DNA of 59,472 nucleotides from DATKZH01 sp964475955. Its GTDB lineage: Bacteria; Planctomycetota; Planctomycetia; Pirellulales; Thermoguttaceae. Positions 27,335-35,446 of the stretch are shown one piece after another. Each line of letters starts with the position of its first letter. Positions within the stretch are counted from its first letter, which is position 1. The notes under the pieces are model-generated. The model was not told the origin of the DNA and searched no databases. It saw only the letters and a list, made by a program, of their open reading frames with translations. The stretch covers positions 1 through 59,472 of the forward strand of contig CAYYZY010000025.1 of assembly GCA_964475955.1 (NCBI GenBank), in the 5' to 3' direction. The translations under genes and the position numbers were made by a program.

Positions 27335-27567
27335 TGCCGCAACCGTGCCCCGCGAAGCCTGAGGAAACGGGAGATCGATGAGGCGGAACGCTCGTGCAGG
27401 ACGGGAGGCCGGCTTGCGGCGCGACACGACTTGGCCGGTTTCTTCCGGGAAACGCAACGTGCCCCGGGCGTCTTTCGCGAGAGGCCGACGGCGTTCAGCC
27501 CTCCCGCGAAAGCAACCGTCCGGGGCGGTCGCGTCGCCCTTGTCCGGCCGGAGCCCCGTTCGAGCCG

Positions 27568-28077
27568 TTACTCGGAGCTCAATTCGATGGGGATGTTGTT
27601 TTCCCCTTGTTGCACCGTGTATTTCAGGCCGGACTTCGCCGGGTTGTTGTACTTCTGGGGAACCACGAAAGTCACGCCCGAGTCGTCACCGGGCTCCGGT
27701 CCTCCCTGGAATTCGACTCCTTGCTCTTCGGCTTCCTCCTCGGTCAGGACGGTGGGGACCTCGGTCTTGACGACTCCAACGAAGTATTCCCCCGCAAGCG
27801 TCCCCGAGCCCGCCTCGACGGTCGCGTCGCCCGCCCCCACGACCGTCAGCGTGTACTTGCCGCTCGCGTCGCTTTTGCCCGTGGCCGACATCCCCTGTCC
27901 CTTGGTGACGGGCGTAAACGTGACCGTTGCATCGGCGACGGGGTCGCCGTCGAGCGTGACCACGCCTTCGACGTACTGCGTGTCCAACGTCCCGCCCGCA
28001 CCCCCGGGGCAACCGGCCATGGCAACGGCCCAAGCGGCCAGTCCCAGGAGCAGGAGCCCGTAGCTCAGTCGGTACAT
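27568..28077 (-). CDS. Lipoprotein with a carboxypeptidase-regulatory-like beta domain (169 aa)
   Basis: A lipoprotein signal peptide (MYRLSYGLLLLGLAAWAVAMAGC) has the lipobox AMAGC. The mature part has the pattern VEGVVTLDGDPVADATVTF and SDASGKYTLTVVGAG, typical of CarboxypepD_reg/transthyretin-like beta sandwiches, which are common in planctomycete lipoproteins encoded beside DUF1559 proteins. The ATG at 28077 has a GGGAGGA ribosome-binding site and was chosen over in-frame ATGs upstream. It is the likely second gene of a unit with the DUF1559 gene at 28434-29516. It should sit on the periplasmic face of a membrane; the ligand is unknown. Confidence 0.78.
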   Translation of the reverse strand: MYRLSYGLLLLGLAAWAVAMAGCPGGAGGTLDTQYVEGVVTLDGDPVADATVTFTPVTKGQGMSATGKSDASGKYTLTVVGAGDATVEAGSGTLAGEYFVGVVKTEVPTVLTEEEAEEQGVEFQGGPEPGDDSGVTFVVPQKYNNPAKSGLKYTVQQGENNIPIELSSE

Positions 28078-28433
28078 GATTCCTCCCATGGCATATAAGG
28101 TTGGCAAACTTCACCGTCTTGGCAAAAAGGCCCGGCGCGAGGAAACCGATCGCGCCAGAAGGATCGCCGCTGCAAACGTCTTTCACCTCCGGCTGGGAAG
28201 AGATCGTCCTGCGCCGTGCGCTCCCACGTGCACAAATCGTGTGGACCGTGCCGTTTGGGACGGCGCCGGAAGAAACCGTGACGGCATCGGGCGTGGGGCA
28301 CGTCTCCAACGTGCCTGGCACGATGGAATCGTGCCCCACACACATGGATTCCTCTTCGGGGAACCACGGCGTTCCCGTGGTTTCCACTTGCAACGTGAGC
28401 CGTCGTCTGTGCGAAAAGCCCGCTCCCTGACGC
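28078..28433. other. 356-bp gap holding a dispersed palindrome
   Basis: Between the DUF1559 gene and its lipoprotein partner there is no coding region. The palindrome at 28293-28339 is listed separately. It could attenuate transcription or stabilise the upstream message. Confidence 0.45.
28293..28339. repeat. Dispersed palindrome GTGGGGCACG...CGTGCCCCAC, copy 1
   Basis: Perfect 10-bp arms enclose TCTCCAACGTGCC and a short loop. A close relative (GTGGGGCACGTTTCCAACGTGCC) begins at 59425 at the window edge, so this is a dispersed family rather than a one-off hairpin. Confidence 0.6.
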
Positions 28434-29516
28434 TTAAGGTACGCTGACCTGTTCGCCGCCGTACGACGTGCCCAGCGCGCCCCAAACGCCGTAAGGCGAC
28501 GGACCGCTGTAGGCTTGGGGCGAACCGCCCCCCCATTGCGGCATTTGCTGCACCGTCATCGTCGGATCGCCCGCGTCGATCGTCTCCGAGATGAAGCGGA
28601 CGGAGCCGTCGGCCAACGCCACGTTGCAGCCGCCGGGGTGGTAACTTCCGGCCGTCACGATGGCCCAGTCTTCGCCTCGCCTCCCGCAACTCGGGCCGTT
28701 GGGCGGCAACATGGGATGGAACGACGTGTACGGGGTCATCGAGTCGGCCCATCGCCAGCCGATTTGCCAACCGCCCGTCTCGACGCCGCCGGTGAACGTG
28801 TTGTCGGGACCCACCAGGGCGAGGCACTCGCTCGGCGGGGCGCCGTTGTACGCGTTCGCACCGGTCCCGAACGCGATGCCGACTTCCTTGGTGCCCTGCA
28901 TGCCGATCTTGCACTCGGCCAGGAGCATGGTGTTGCTACTGCCGTCCTTGATCGACGAGAAGCTGTGGATCGTCCTTCTGCTGCCGTTGCGGTAGCCCGT
29001 GCCGAAAACCCCACGGCATTCGTACCAATTCCATCCCAGCCAGTAATCGCCCCGGTTGCAGTGATAGCTGGTCGGGCCCGTGCCTCGACCGCGGCTATAC
29101 GGGCCCTCGCTGTCGGAAGGGCAAACGAAGGCGTCGATAACCGCCTGGCAATGAGGCTGCCCGTGCCAGGGCCGGATGCCGGTGCCGATGTAGTTGGCCA
29201 TCATGTCGTCGTACATCGGCTGCTGTTCGACGAAGGGGAGAAGCGTCGTCAGGTAGCTCCAACGCTCCCAGCCGCCCCCTCCCGAGACGTTCTTATCCTT
29301 GTAAATGTACTGAAACGCCGTGGACGGAAACTCCTTGTGAACGTCGTGGAAGTTGTGACACGCCAGCGCCAATTGCTTCAGGTTGTTCGTACACTGCGCT
29401 CGCCGGGCCGCCTCCCGCGCCGCCTGCACGGCGGGCAGAAGCAGCGCGATCAGGATGCCGATGATGGCGATTACGACCAACAGCTCGACCAAGGTGAAAC
29501 CAATTCTTCGGATCAT
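28434..29516 (-). CDS. DUF1559 pseudopilin-like protein (360 aa)
   Basis: The N-terminus MIRRIGFTLVELLVVIAIIG is a type IV pilin/pseudopilin prepilin signal, with Gly-Phe cleavage and a Glu at position 5, followed by LPAVQAAREAARRAQC, the DUF1559 hallmark. The C-terminus carries the family tail HPGGCNVALADGSVRFISETI. These proteins are massively expanded in planctomycetes and are thought to be processed by prepilin peptidase; their role is unknown. The frame is open to 29585, but ATG 29516 has an AGGAGGG ribosome-binding site. It heads a unit with the lipoprotein at 27568. Confidence 0.9.
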   Translation of the reverse strand: MIRRIGFTLVELLVVIAIIGILIALLLPAVQAAREAARRAQCTNNLKQLALACHNFHDVHKEFPSTAFQYIYKDKNVSGGGGWERWSYLTTLLPFVEQQPMYDDMMANYIGTGIRPWHGQPHCQAVIDAFVCPSDSEGPYSRGRGTGPTSYHCNRGDYWLGWNWYECRGVFGTGYRNGSRRTIHSFSSIKDGSSNTMLLAECKIGMQGTKEVGIAFGTGANAYNGAPPSECLALVGPDNTFTGGVETGGWQIGWRWADSMTPYTSFHPMLPPNGPSCGRRGEDWAIVTAGSYHPGGCNVALADGSVRFISETIDAGDPTMTVQQMPQWGGGSPQAYSGPSPYGVWGALGTSYGGEQVSVP

Positions 29517-29981
29517 AAGAACCCTCCTACTACCTGGAAAAGGCCGGGAAGCCGCTTGTGCAGATGAACGAACGGACAAGAGCACAAGCCGTTAAAGACA
29601 ACCGTGGGGGAACGACTGACAGTCACCGCCCATACCGCTGGGAAACAGGTGGTTCCGAGACGCCTGTTTCCTTCCGTTCCCTCTTCCCCTCAGGTCACCC
29701 AAGAAGATACACACAACTAACAGGCATTGCAAGCACGTTATACAGGATTTGGGAAGGCTTCCGGATCCGTGCCGGCGCGTGGGTGGCGGCGAGCCGCGCC
29801 GGCAGTGGCCGAGGGGGGCGCGTCCCCCCCGTTGCGGGATTCCGGCCTTGTGTGGGTTGCGCCATCGGGGGTTTACCGATTTCGGGGTGTGTGCTCACCC
29901 CCCGCGCGCCGGAAGCGTCGGTGCGGTGATTCGGTGCAAGACCTCCCTGCGGGGGGGCTGCCTCGCTACGGCAATCGGCGA
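29517..29981. other. 465-bp intergenic stretch
   Basis: This is the upstream region of the DUF1559 gene. The centre has a GC-rich hairpin, GGGGGGCGCGTCCCCCC, near 29813-29829. No gene is recognised. The stretch abuts the duplicated CBS fragment at 29982. Confidence 0.45.
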
Positions 29982-30322
29982 CCGGCGGCCGGTTCGCGGG
30001 ACTCGTTTCGGAGGGCAGCGTTCAGGCGGAGCCGTCGTCTTCCCGGCAGACCGCCCGGCGCCTCTCGACGGTGATGACCACCGACGTGGCCACGTGCGAC
30101 GAGGATTCGCCCTTCTCCGAGGTGGTCGGGCTGGTGGAGCAGGCCTCCGGCTCCCGGGTCGTCATCCTCCGCAACGGCGCGCCGGCGGGCTTCCTCACCC
30201 TCAAGAGCCTCGCCGCGATGAGCAAACCGGTCGAGTTCAACAGCTTCGGCGCGGCCGTTCCCTGCTCCAGCACCACCGACCACCTCCGCGTCGAGGACCC
30301 CTGCTCGATCGACGCGGTGTAG
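29982..30322 (+). pseudogene. Orphan copy of the CBS C-terminal part of the REC-GGDEF-CBS gene
   Basis: These 341 bp match 19438-19778 with six substitutions and no gaps, including the stop codon. The copy has no REC or GGDEF part. Encoded differences are Thr to Asn, Tyr to His and Ser to Cys, plus silent changes. A GTG near 30071 (TVMTTDVATC region) opens an 83-residue frame covering the second CBS motif, but there is no clear ribosome-binding site. It is best read as a gene fragment left by recombination, about 10 kb from its source. Confidence 0.8.
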
Positions 30323-30457
30323 GCCCCGGGCTTTTAGGGTGAACCATTTCATACGGAAACCGCAGGATGGAACGGGGTACGAGAGGCATGCGCGCACACT
30401 GCCCTCCGATGGCTGATCCGCCTCGATCGTTGGGACGGGGCGTGGTACGGCGGGGCG

Positions 30458-30961
30458 CTACTCGTCGGTAAGCGTAAGAGTGAGGTTGTTGTCCGCCCCC
30501 TCCTTGACCTCGGCTTCGAGTCCCGAGGTCTCGAAGCTGCCGTATCTCTCCGGCAACGCGCTGGTGGGCCCGGCAGCGGCCGGTTCTTCCTGGCTTCCCT
30601 CGGTTGCCATCATCTTCTCGGCGAGGGCCGTGTACTCTTCTTCGCTCATCTCTTCGTCCGCCGCCCCCGCGCCCTCAACCTTGGTGACGCTCACCTTGTA
30701 GGAGCCGACGACGGCTCCATCGCCGTCTTCATACGTGGTAAGAGCGGTCGTCCCGCTGGCGTCGGTCACTCCATGGGCTGGCTTTCCGGCTCCCTGCGGC
30801 GAGAGCGTAACCGTGGCCCCGGCGACGGGATCCCCGTTGTAGGTCACAGTGGCGCTTGCCGGGACGGTTGGCATGCGATCTGCGTCGCCCCCGGCAGGGC
30901 AACCGGAAAAAGTCGCCAGCATGGCGGCGCAAAGGACGAGACACAATTGGATTCGCAACAT
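30458..30961 (-). CDS. Lipoprotein with an Ig/transthyretin-like domain (167 aa)
   Basis: The signal MLRIQLCLVLCAAMLATFSGC ends in lipobox TFSGC. The mature part has ATVTYNGDPVAGATVTLSP and TDASGTTALTTYEDG, the same beta-sandwich style as the lipoprotein at 27568, then an acidic insert (EEMSEEEYTALAEKMM) and a terminal strand, NNLTLTLTDE. The ATG at 30961 follows GGGAGGTCG. It is divergent from the second DUF1559 gene (31659) rather than downstream of it. It is probably a membrane-attached periplasmic protein of unknown function. Confidence 0.75.
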   Translation of the reverse strand: MLRIQLCLVLCAAMLATFSGCPAGGDADRMPTVPASATVTYNGDPVAGATVTLSPQGAGKPAHGVTDASGTTALTTYEDGDGAVVGSYKVSVTKVEGAGAADEEMSEEEYTALAEKMMATEGSQEEPAAAGPTSALPERYGSFETSGLEAEVKEGADNNLTLTLTDE

Positions 30962-31658
30962 AGTCGACCTCCCAAGCCCGTGTAAAGAAAACGGAGACAC
31001 GCCTGCGCCGAGCTGGACGTTGGGACGCTATATCCCCCTAGATGCCGGGGCACCCTCGATCGGCACCGCGATGGCTATTGAGGTTACGCGGCACTGCGAG
31101 CGGATGTCAACCCCCCACTTTTAGGGGGGCATCGTTCCGGCCCGATTGCGAATAGCGGCTGCTTGGACTGTGTGGCAGTCCGTGTGCCCCATTTGGGGGG
31201 CGCTGCCTGGTTCTATCGGGATTTGTTTGGCGCGCATATTGACACGTGCGCCTGTCGTGCCTACCATCAGAGCAACGTTCATGGGGTCGGGTCCGAGCTT
31301 TGCAGGCGCGGACATTTCGAGCTCGCGAAAGAAGCAGTCGATGCTCGCACTGCTGTCCCAACAGCTTGATTTCCTGTGCATGGAGATCCCACAGCTTGCG
31401 ACAGCCAAGTAAGCACTGGGGTTTTTGACAGCCTGTACGCGCCGGCTTCTTTCATTGGTTTTGCTCAAGAAGTTCTCTTCTGTGGGGGCGCGCCTCCGGA
31501 GCGTTGGATTCCGCATCACCCTCGGGTCGATTTCGACCGAATCCGGGTGTGGCGCCGAATGCGTGTCGATTCGGGCGGAGAGATTGAGGCTTCACTGGTC
31601 CTCGGGACCGGGAACGTCGCCTTTTTCATTCCTTCATCCCACATTGGGAGGTGTGCTC
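30962..31658. other. 697-bp divergent intergenic region of lower GC
   Basis: This region separates the lipoprotein from the DUF1559 gene and is less GC-rich than its surroundings. A 132-codon minus-strand frame (31121-31519) and a plus-strand frame (31146-31412) exist, but neither has a good start or known motif. TTGACA at 31425-31430 is a possible -35 without a convincing -10. The lower GC could mean a long regulatory leader or acquired DNA. Confidence 0.4.
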
Positions 31659-32759
31659 GTGAAAAGAAAGCACAAGTCAACGGGTTTCACGTTGGTCGAG
31701 TTGCTGGTAGTGATCGCCATCATCGGTATCTTGATTGCTCTGCTGTTGCCGGCTGTGCAGGCCGCGCGGGAAGCCGCCAGACGAGCCCAGTGTTCAAACA
31801 ACCTGAAGCAGATCGGTCTCGCACTGCACAACTATCACGATACCAACAAGGTGTTCTGTTTTGGCGAGGGGGGCACGAATGGCGGGGGATGTGGCCCCAG
31901 TAACTGCTATCGAATCAGTGGCTGGACCAGGCTGCTTCCCTTCATGGAACAACAGCCGCTGTACGACACGATTAGCAGCCAGTTTACGAGTGCCAACGGC
32001 ACGGTGTATTCGGCCTGGGGTCCGCATCCTTGGGAGAGCAACCAGTACACCCCTTGGTACACCCAGGTCGAGGGCCTGCTTTGCCCCTCCGACCCCAATG
32101 GAACGATGGAAAGGCCGGGGCAAGACCGGGGGAAGAACAACTATGTGCTCAGCCGCGGCGACCTGATCCGGAGCAATCGTGCGCCCTGGGATCAGCGTCG
32201 AAAGAGCCGCTCCCGCGGCCCCTTTACTCACCGGCTCCACATGGCAATTCGCGATATCACGGACGGGACCAGCAATACCATCGCCGGTAGCGAGCGCTGT
32301 ATCGCCGATTACACGAGGGGTGTCAAGACCTCGGTCGCCAGGAACCTTGGCGGCCAGTTGGATGATAACCCGTACCTCTGTCTCGCGCAGGTGGACGCCA
32401 ACAACGAGAATACCAGCTCGGTGGCGACCGGGTGGTCGGGAACGCGTTGGTGCGATGGTATCCCTACCTTCACGGGAATGACTACGGTCCTGCCGCCGAA
32501 CGGCCCCACCTGCATTCAAGCCAGTTGGGACGGCGAGTGGGGGATCTTTACGCCGTCGAGTTATCACCCGGGCGGCGTTATGGTCGGGATGCTCGACGGT
32601 TCGGTGAGATTCATCAGCGAGACGATCGACGCAGGGGACCCAACCCTCCCCTCACCTGGATCCGATACGCTCGGCCACGACACTGTGGGCATCCCCAGCC
32701 CGTATGGCGTTTGGGGGGCGTTGGGTTCCAGGAAGGGCGGCGAAACGGTCAGCCAGTGA
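31659..32759 (+). CDS. DUF1559 pseudopilin-like protein (366 aa)
   Basis: The protein begins MKRKHKSTGFTLVELLVVIA from a GTG at 31659, with GGGAGG at 31646-31651. The longer frame from 31425 has no sense before this. The prepilin Gly-Phe-Thr motif, then LPAVQAAREAARRAQCSNNLKQ and the tail YHPGGVMVGMLDGSVRFISE identify DUF1559. It should be cleaved by prepilin peptidase and become a pseudopilin-like envelope protein. It is a second paralogue in the window (with 28434-29516), and the central regions differ strongly. Confidence 0.9.
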   Translation: MKRKHKSTGFTLVELLVVIAIIGILIALLLPAVQAAREAARRAQCSNNLKQIGLALHNYHDTNKVFCFGEGGTNGGGCGPSNCYRISGWTRLLPFMEQQPLYDTISSQFTSANGTVYSAWGPHPWESNQYTPWYTQVEGLLCPSDPNGTMERPGQDRGKNNYVLSRGDLIRSNRAPWDQRRKSRSRGPFTHRLHMAIRDITDGTSNTIAGSERCIADYTRGVKTSVARNLGGQLDDNPYLCLAQVDANNENTSSVATGWSGTRWCDGIPTFTGMTTVLPPNGPTCIQASWDGEWGIFTPSSYHPGGVMVGMLDGSVRFISETIDAGDPTLPSPGSDTLGHDTVGIPSPYGVWGALGSRKGGETVSQ

Positions 32760-33029
32760 CCTTCCCGCGACGCGCGTCGCGTTCAAGATGGCAGCGAGCT
32801 GAATCGCTGGTGACGAGCGAGTCCCTGCCAAAGGGGTGGCTGCCCCGTCGCTTCGTGGCTGCGCCATGGTTTGCGGGTTGTGCGGGATGGCGCCACTGAG
32901 CGGGCGAAGTCGCTTCGCGTGGTTTTCGCGGCGCGCCATCCTGTTGTCCACTCCCCAGACGCGCCGATCGCGATCCTCCGGCGTCGCCGCCGCGTGTTCT
33001 AGTGTAGAACGCCCAATGCGGCGGGGACC

Positions 33030-33398
33030 TCAATCGGCCGGGCGCCCGGTGCCTTCGGTAAGGGTGACGATCCGGGCGACGGCCGGTTCCCAGCAGTGGG
33101 TGCAGTCGCCGTCGTCGTCGAACTGGGTGCCGCCGCAATTGGGGCAGCAAGGGGTGCCGGCGGGGGGAGACGCGAGGGAAGGCTCGGCGGGTAGAGCGGC
33201 CCCGGGTGCGTTGGGGGCCTGGGGGTCTTCGGAGGCGGGCGCGGGCTCGTCCGGCGGCTCCATGCCGGGCAGCGGCAGCTGGCCCGGCAGCGGACGCCGC
33301 GGCCGGAGCCGCGCGAGCGGCCGCGCCCGAAAGGGGGCGACGGCCGGGCGCCACCGGTAGTCGGCGGCCTGGCCGGTCGGGTTGGGGTCGTCGCTCAT
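33030..33398 (-). CDS. Small Pro-rich zinc-ribbon protein (122 aa)
   Basis: A Pro/Arg-rich, probably unstructured N-terminal part leads to a C-terminal zinc ribbon, CCPNCGGTQF, then DCTHCWEP, giving CxxC...CxxC. The ATG at 33398 follows GAGGAG. It lies 72 bp after the SRP54 M-domain-like gene on the same strand and is probably cotranscribed with it. Small zinc ribbons often bind nucleic acid or act as adaptors; no family name is recognised. Confidence 0.65.
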   Translation of the reverse strand: MSDDPNPTGQAADYRWRPAVAPFRARPLARLRPRRPLPGQLPLPGMEPPDEPAPASEDPQAPNAPGAALPAEPSLASPPAGTPCCPNCGGTQFDDDGDCTHCWEPAVARIVTLTEGTGRPAD

Positions 33399-33470
33399 CC
33401 GTTGCGACTCCTCAGGCCATGCCAAGCGGGGCTTGCGCCGGCGTCGAGGGTTCGGCCGCATGCGGCGCGG

Positions 33471-33827
33471 TCAAGGGCCGTCGCGCCTTGCCGCCAGCCG
33501 GTCCATGATCTGGGCGATGCCGCGGAACTGGCGCGCAAGGGCCCGAACGTCGCGGGGGTCGACGCCGGCGCCGGCCGCGATCCGCCGCAGCCGGCTCTCG
33601 TCGAGCAGGCGTTCGGGATCGCGGCGCTCCTCGGGGGTCATGGCGTCGATGATTCCGCGGACCTGGCGGAGCTGCTTCTGCGTGTCGCGCTCGACCGCGG
33701 CTTCGGTTGCTCCGACCTCCGGCGGCGGGCCCACCCGCGTGCGGGGCGGACCGAGGGGCACACTCCGCCCGAGCAACTTGCGAAAATCGTCCAGCGTGAA
33801 CGTGGCTCGTCCACGAACGTCGACCAT
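33471..33827 (-). CDS. Stand-alone SRP54 (Ffh) M-domain-like protein (118 aa)
   Basis: The whole protein looks like the M domain of the signal recognition particle GTPase, without the NG GTPase part. FTLDDF (10-15) matches the first M helix of Ffh; GIIDAMTPEERRDPERLL (58-75) matches the helix before the RNA-binding motif; SRLRRIAAGAGV (78-89) matches the SRP-RNA-binding SRRRRIAxGSG motif; and DVRALARQF matches the last helix. The finger loop region is shortened and replaced by a Pro-rich segment (about 23-38). It could bind SRP RNA or a similar RNA, or act as a partner of an SRP-type GTPase. The start is ATG 33827. It lies between mqnD and the zinc-ribbon gene. Confidence 0.75.
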   Translation of the reverse strand: MVDVRGRATFTLDDFRKLLGRSVPLGPPRTRVGPPPEVGATEAAVERDTQKQLRQVRGIIDAMTPEERRDPERLLDESRLRRIAAGAGVDPRDVRALARQFRGIAQIMDRLAARRDGP

Positions 33828-33980
33828 AGGACCACCCTGCCGGGGAGAGAATACCGGTACACGTTGATACGGGAGGCGCCGCAGGTCCCACTACGTCATG
33901 GTAGAGGCCGGGCGGGGGGTTGTCCAGAGTTCATTCCGTGAACGCGGAATGGGTTGATCGGCCGCCTGCGCCGAATGGTT

Positions 33981-34844
33981 CTACAATTCGACGAACTCGG
34001 GCACCACGAGATTGGGGATCACGCCGGCGGCGTGGCCCCGGGCGAGCAGCTCGGCGACGGCCCGGCGGCCGCGGGGGCCGAAGTCGAGAGTCCACTCGTT
34101 GACGTACATGGCCACGAACTCGTCGGCCTTGCCGCGATCGAGGCCGCGCCCGAACCCGAGCGCGTACTCCAGGGCTTCCTGGCGGTGGTCGAGCCCGTAC
34201 CGGATGCTCTCAAGGAGGAGCCGGGTGACGTCGCCGACGGCCTGGGGGCCGAGGTCGCGGCGCACGGCGTTGGCGCCGAGGGGGAGCGGCAGGCCCGTTT
34301 GGTTGAACCACCACGCGCCGGTATCGAGGATTAGCGCGAGGCCCTGGTCGGCGTAGGTGAGCTGTCCTTCATGGATGATCAGGCCGGCGTCGATTCGGCC
34401 CCCCTCGTAGTCGCCTGCCGCCACGGCGTCGAGGATCCGATCGAAGGGCACGACCACGTGGGAGAACCCGGCGCCGATCGCGAGGCTCAGCGCGAGGTAG
34501 GCGGTGGTCAGTTTGCCGGGCACGGCGATCGTCATTTCCCGCAGGGCGTCGACGGGGCACTTTGCGCGTGCCACGACCATGGGGCCGTAGCGGTCGCCCA
34601 TGCTGGCCCCGCAGGGGCAGAGCAGGTAGAGATCGCTCAGGTGGGCGTAGGCGTGGAGGCTGACGGCGGTCAGCTCCAGCTCGCCGGAGAAGGCCCGACG
34701 GTTGAGCGACTCGATGTCGTCCATCTCGTGCTCGAACCGGTAGTCGCCGGTGGCGAGCTTGTCGCGCGCCAGGGCGTAGAACATGAAGGCGTCGTCGGGG
34801 TCGGGGCTGTGGCCGACGCGGATCCGCCGGGTCGATGGGCTCAC
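33981..34844 (-). CDS. mqnD: 1,4-dihydroxy-6-naphthoate synthase (futalosine menaquinone pathway, 287 aa)
   Basis: MqnD converts cyclic dehypoxanthine futalosine to 1,4-dihydroxy-6-naphthoate in menaquinone synthesis. The signature near the N-terminus, HSPDPDDAFMFYAL, is present. So are TAVSLHAYAH, the PGKLTTAYLALSL loop, GLIIHEGQLTY with its conserved His, and the WWFNQTGLPLPLG segment. The length is usual for the family. The start is a GTG at 34844, just 3 bp after the fliS stop, so the two are cotranscribed. Other mqn genes are not in the window. Confidence 0.93.
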   Translation of the reverse strand: MSPSTRRIRVGHSPDPDDAFMFYALARDKLATGDYRFEHEMDDIESLNRRAFSGELELTAVSLHAYAHLSDLYLLCPCGASMGDRYGPMVVARAKCPVDALREMTIAVPGKLTTAYLALSLAIGAGFSHVVVPFDRILDAVAAGDYEGGRIDAGLIIHEGQLTYADQGLALILDTGAWWFNQTGLPLPLGANAVRRDLGPQAVGDVTRLLLESIRYGLDHRQEALEYALGFGRGLDRGKADEFVAMYVNEWTLDFGPRGRRAVAELLARGHAAGVIPNLVVPEFVEL

Positions 34845-34847
34845 GTT

Positions 34848-35363
34848 TCACGCCTCCATGGAAAACCCGGCCGACGGCTCGCCGGGGAGGTCGACTTCGA
34901 CCGGCGGCACGGGCTCGGCATGCGGTTTCGGGGGCGTATCGTGGGCCGAGAGCGAGGCGGCGGCCGCTTCGCCGTCCAGCGGCACGTCGGCGCCCAGCGT
35001 GCGACACGCTTCCTGCCAGGCCTCGCGCTGCGGTCGGAGCACGCGGAGGGCGTCGTCGAGTTTCGTTTCGTCGCGGTGCAGGCTGGCGTCGACCAGCGCG
35101 CGGAAGGCGAACACGTAGAGGGCGGCGACCCGGCGCGTCAGCTTCGGAGCGACCTTGTGGTCGAGCGCCGCCATCAGCTCGGCGACGATCTGCTGGGCGC
35201 GGACGAGGCTCTCGCAGGCCTCCTCGTCTTGCCGCTGGTGCCAATAGTGGCGGGTCCGCTCGATGAAGCGGATCGCGCCGTCGAGAAGCATGAGCTGCCG
35301 CTTCTGGGGCGTGGCGGTGAGGATTTCCGTTTGTCGGTAGCTGTCGGTCGCCGAAGGCTGCAT
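34848..35363 (-). CDS. fliS: Flagellar export chaperone FliS (171 aa)
   Basis: FliS binds newly made flagellin and delivers it for export. The typical helical bundle is seen: SYRQTEILTATPQKRQLMLLDGAIRFIE (read as one N-terminal helix pair), then RAQQIVAELMAAL and LYVFAFRALVDASLH. A C-terminal tail of about 40 residues rich in Pro/Glu is an extension beyond the usual 130 residues. The ATG at 35363 begins the conserved part. It follows fliD on the same strand, the classic fliD-fliS order, and is followed tightly by mqnD. Confidence 0.92.
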   Translation of the reverse strand: MQPSATDSYRQTEILTATPQKRQLMLLDGAIRFIERTRHYWHQRQDEEACESLVRAQQIVAELMAALDHKVAPKLTRRVAALYVFAFRALVDASLHRDETKLDDALRVLRPQREAWQEACRTLGADVPLDGEAAAASLSAHDTPPKPHAEPVPPVEVDLPGEPSAGFSMEA

Positions 35364-35446
35364 CCACGGGCTCCTTCCGAGGTGGTGGCAAACGGGTCAA
35401 GCGTCATGGGCCGGGTACGGCGGCAGGCCGAATCGCGTGCGATCGT

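Noticed and set aside
29517..30457. Possible transposon carrying the CBS copy
   Set aside because: No terminal inverted repeats or transposase fragments found at either end of the duplicated block.
31121..31519. 132-codon minus-strand frame in the lower-GC region
   Set aside because: No ribosome-binding site, no motif; kept only as part of the described intergenic region.
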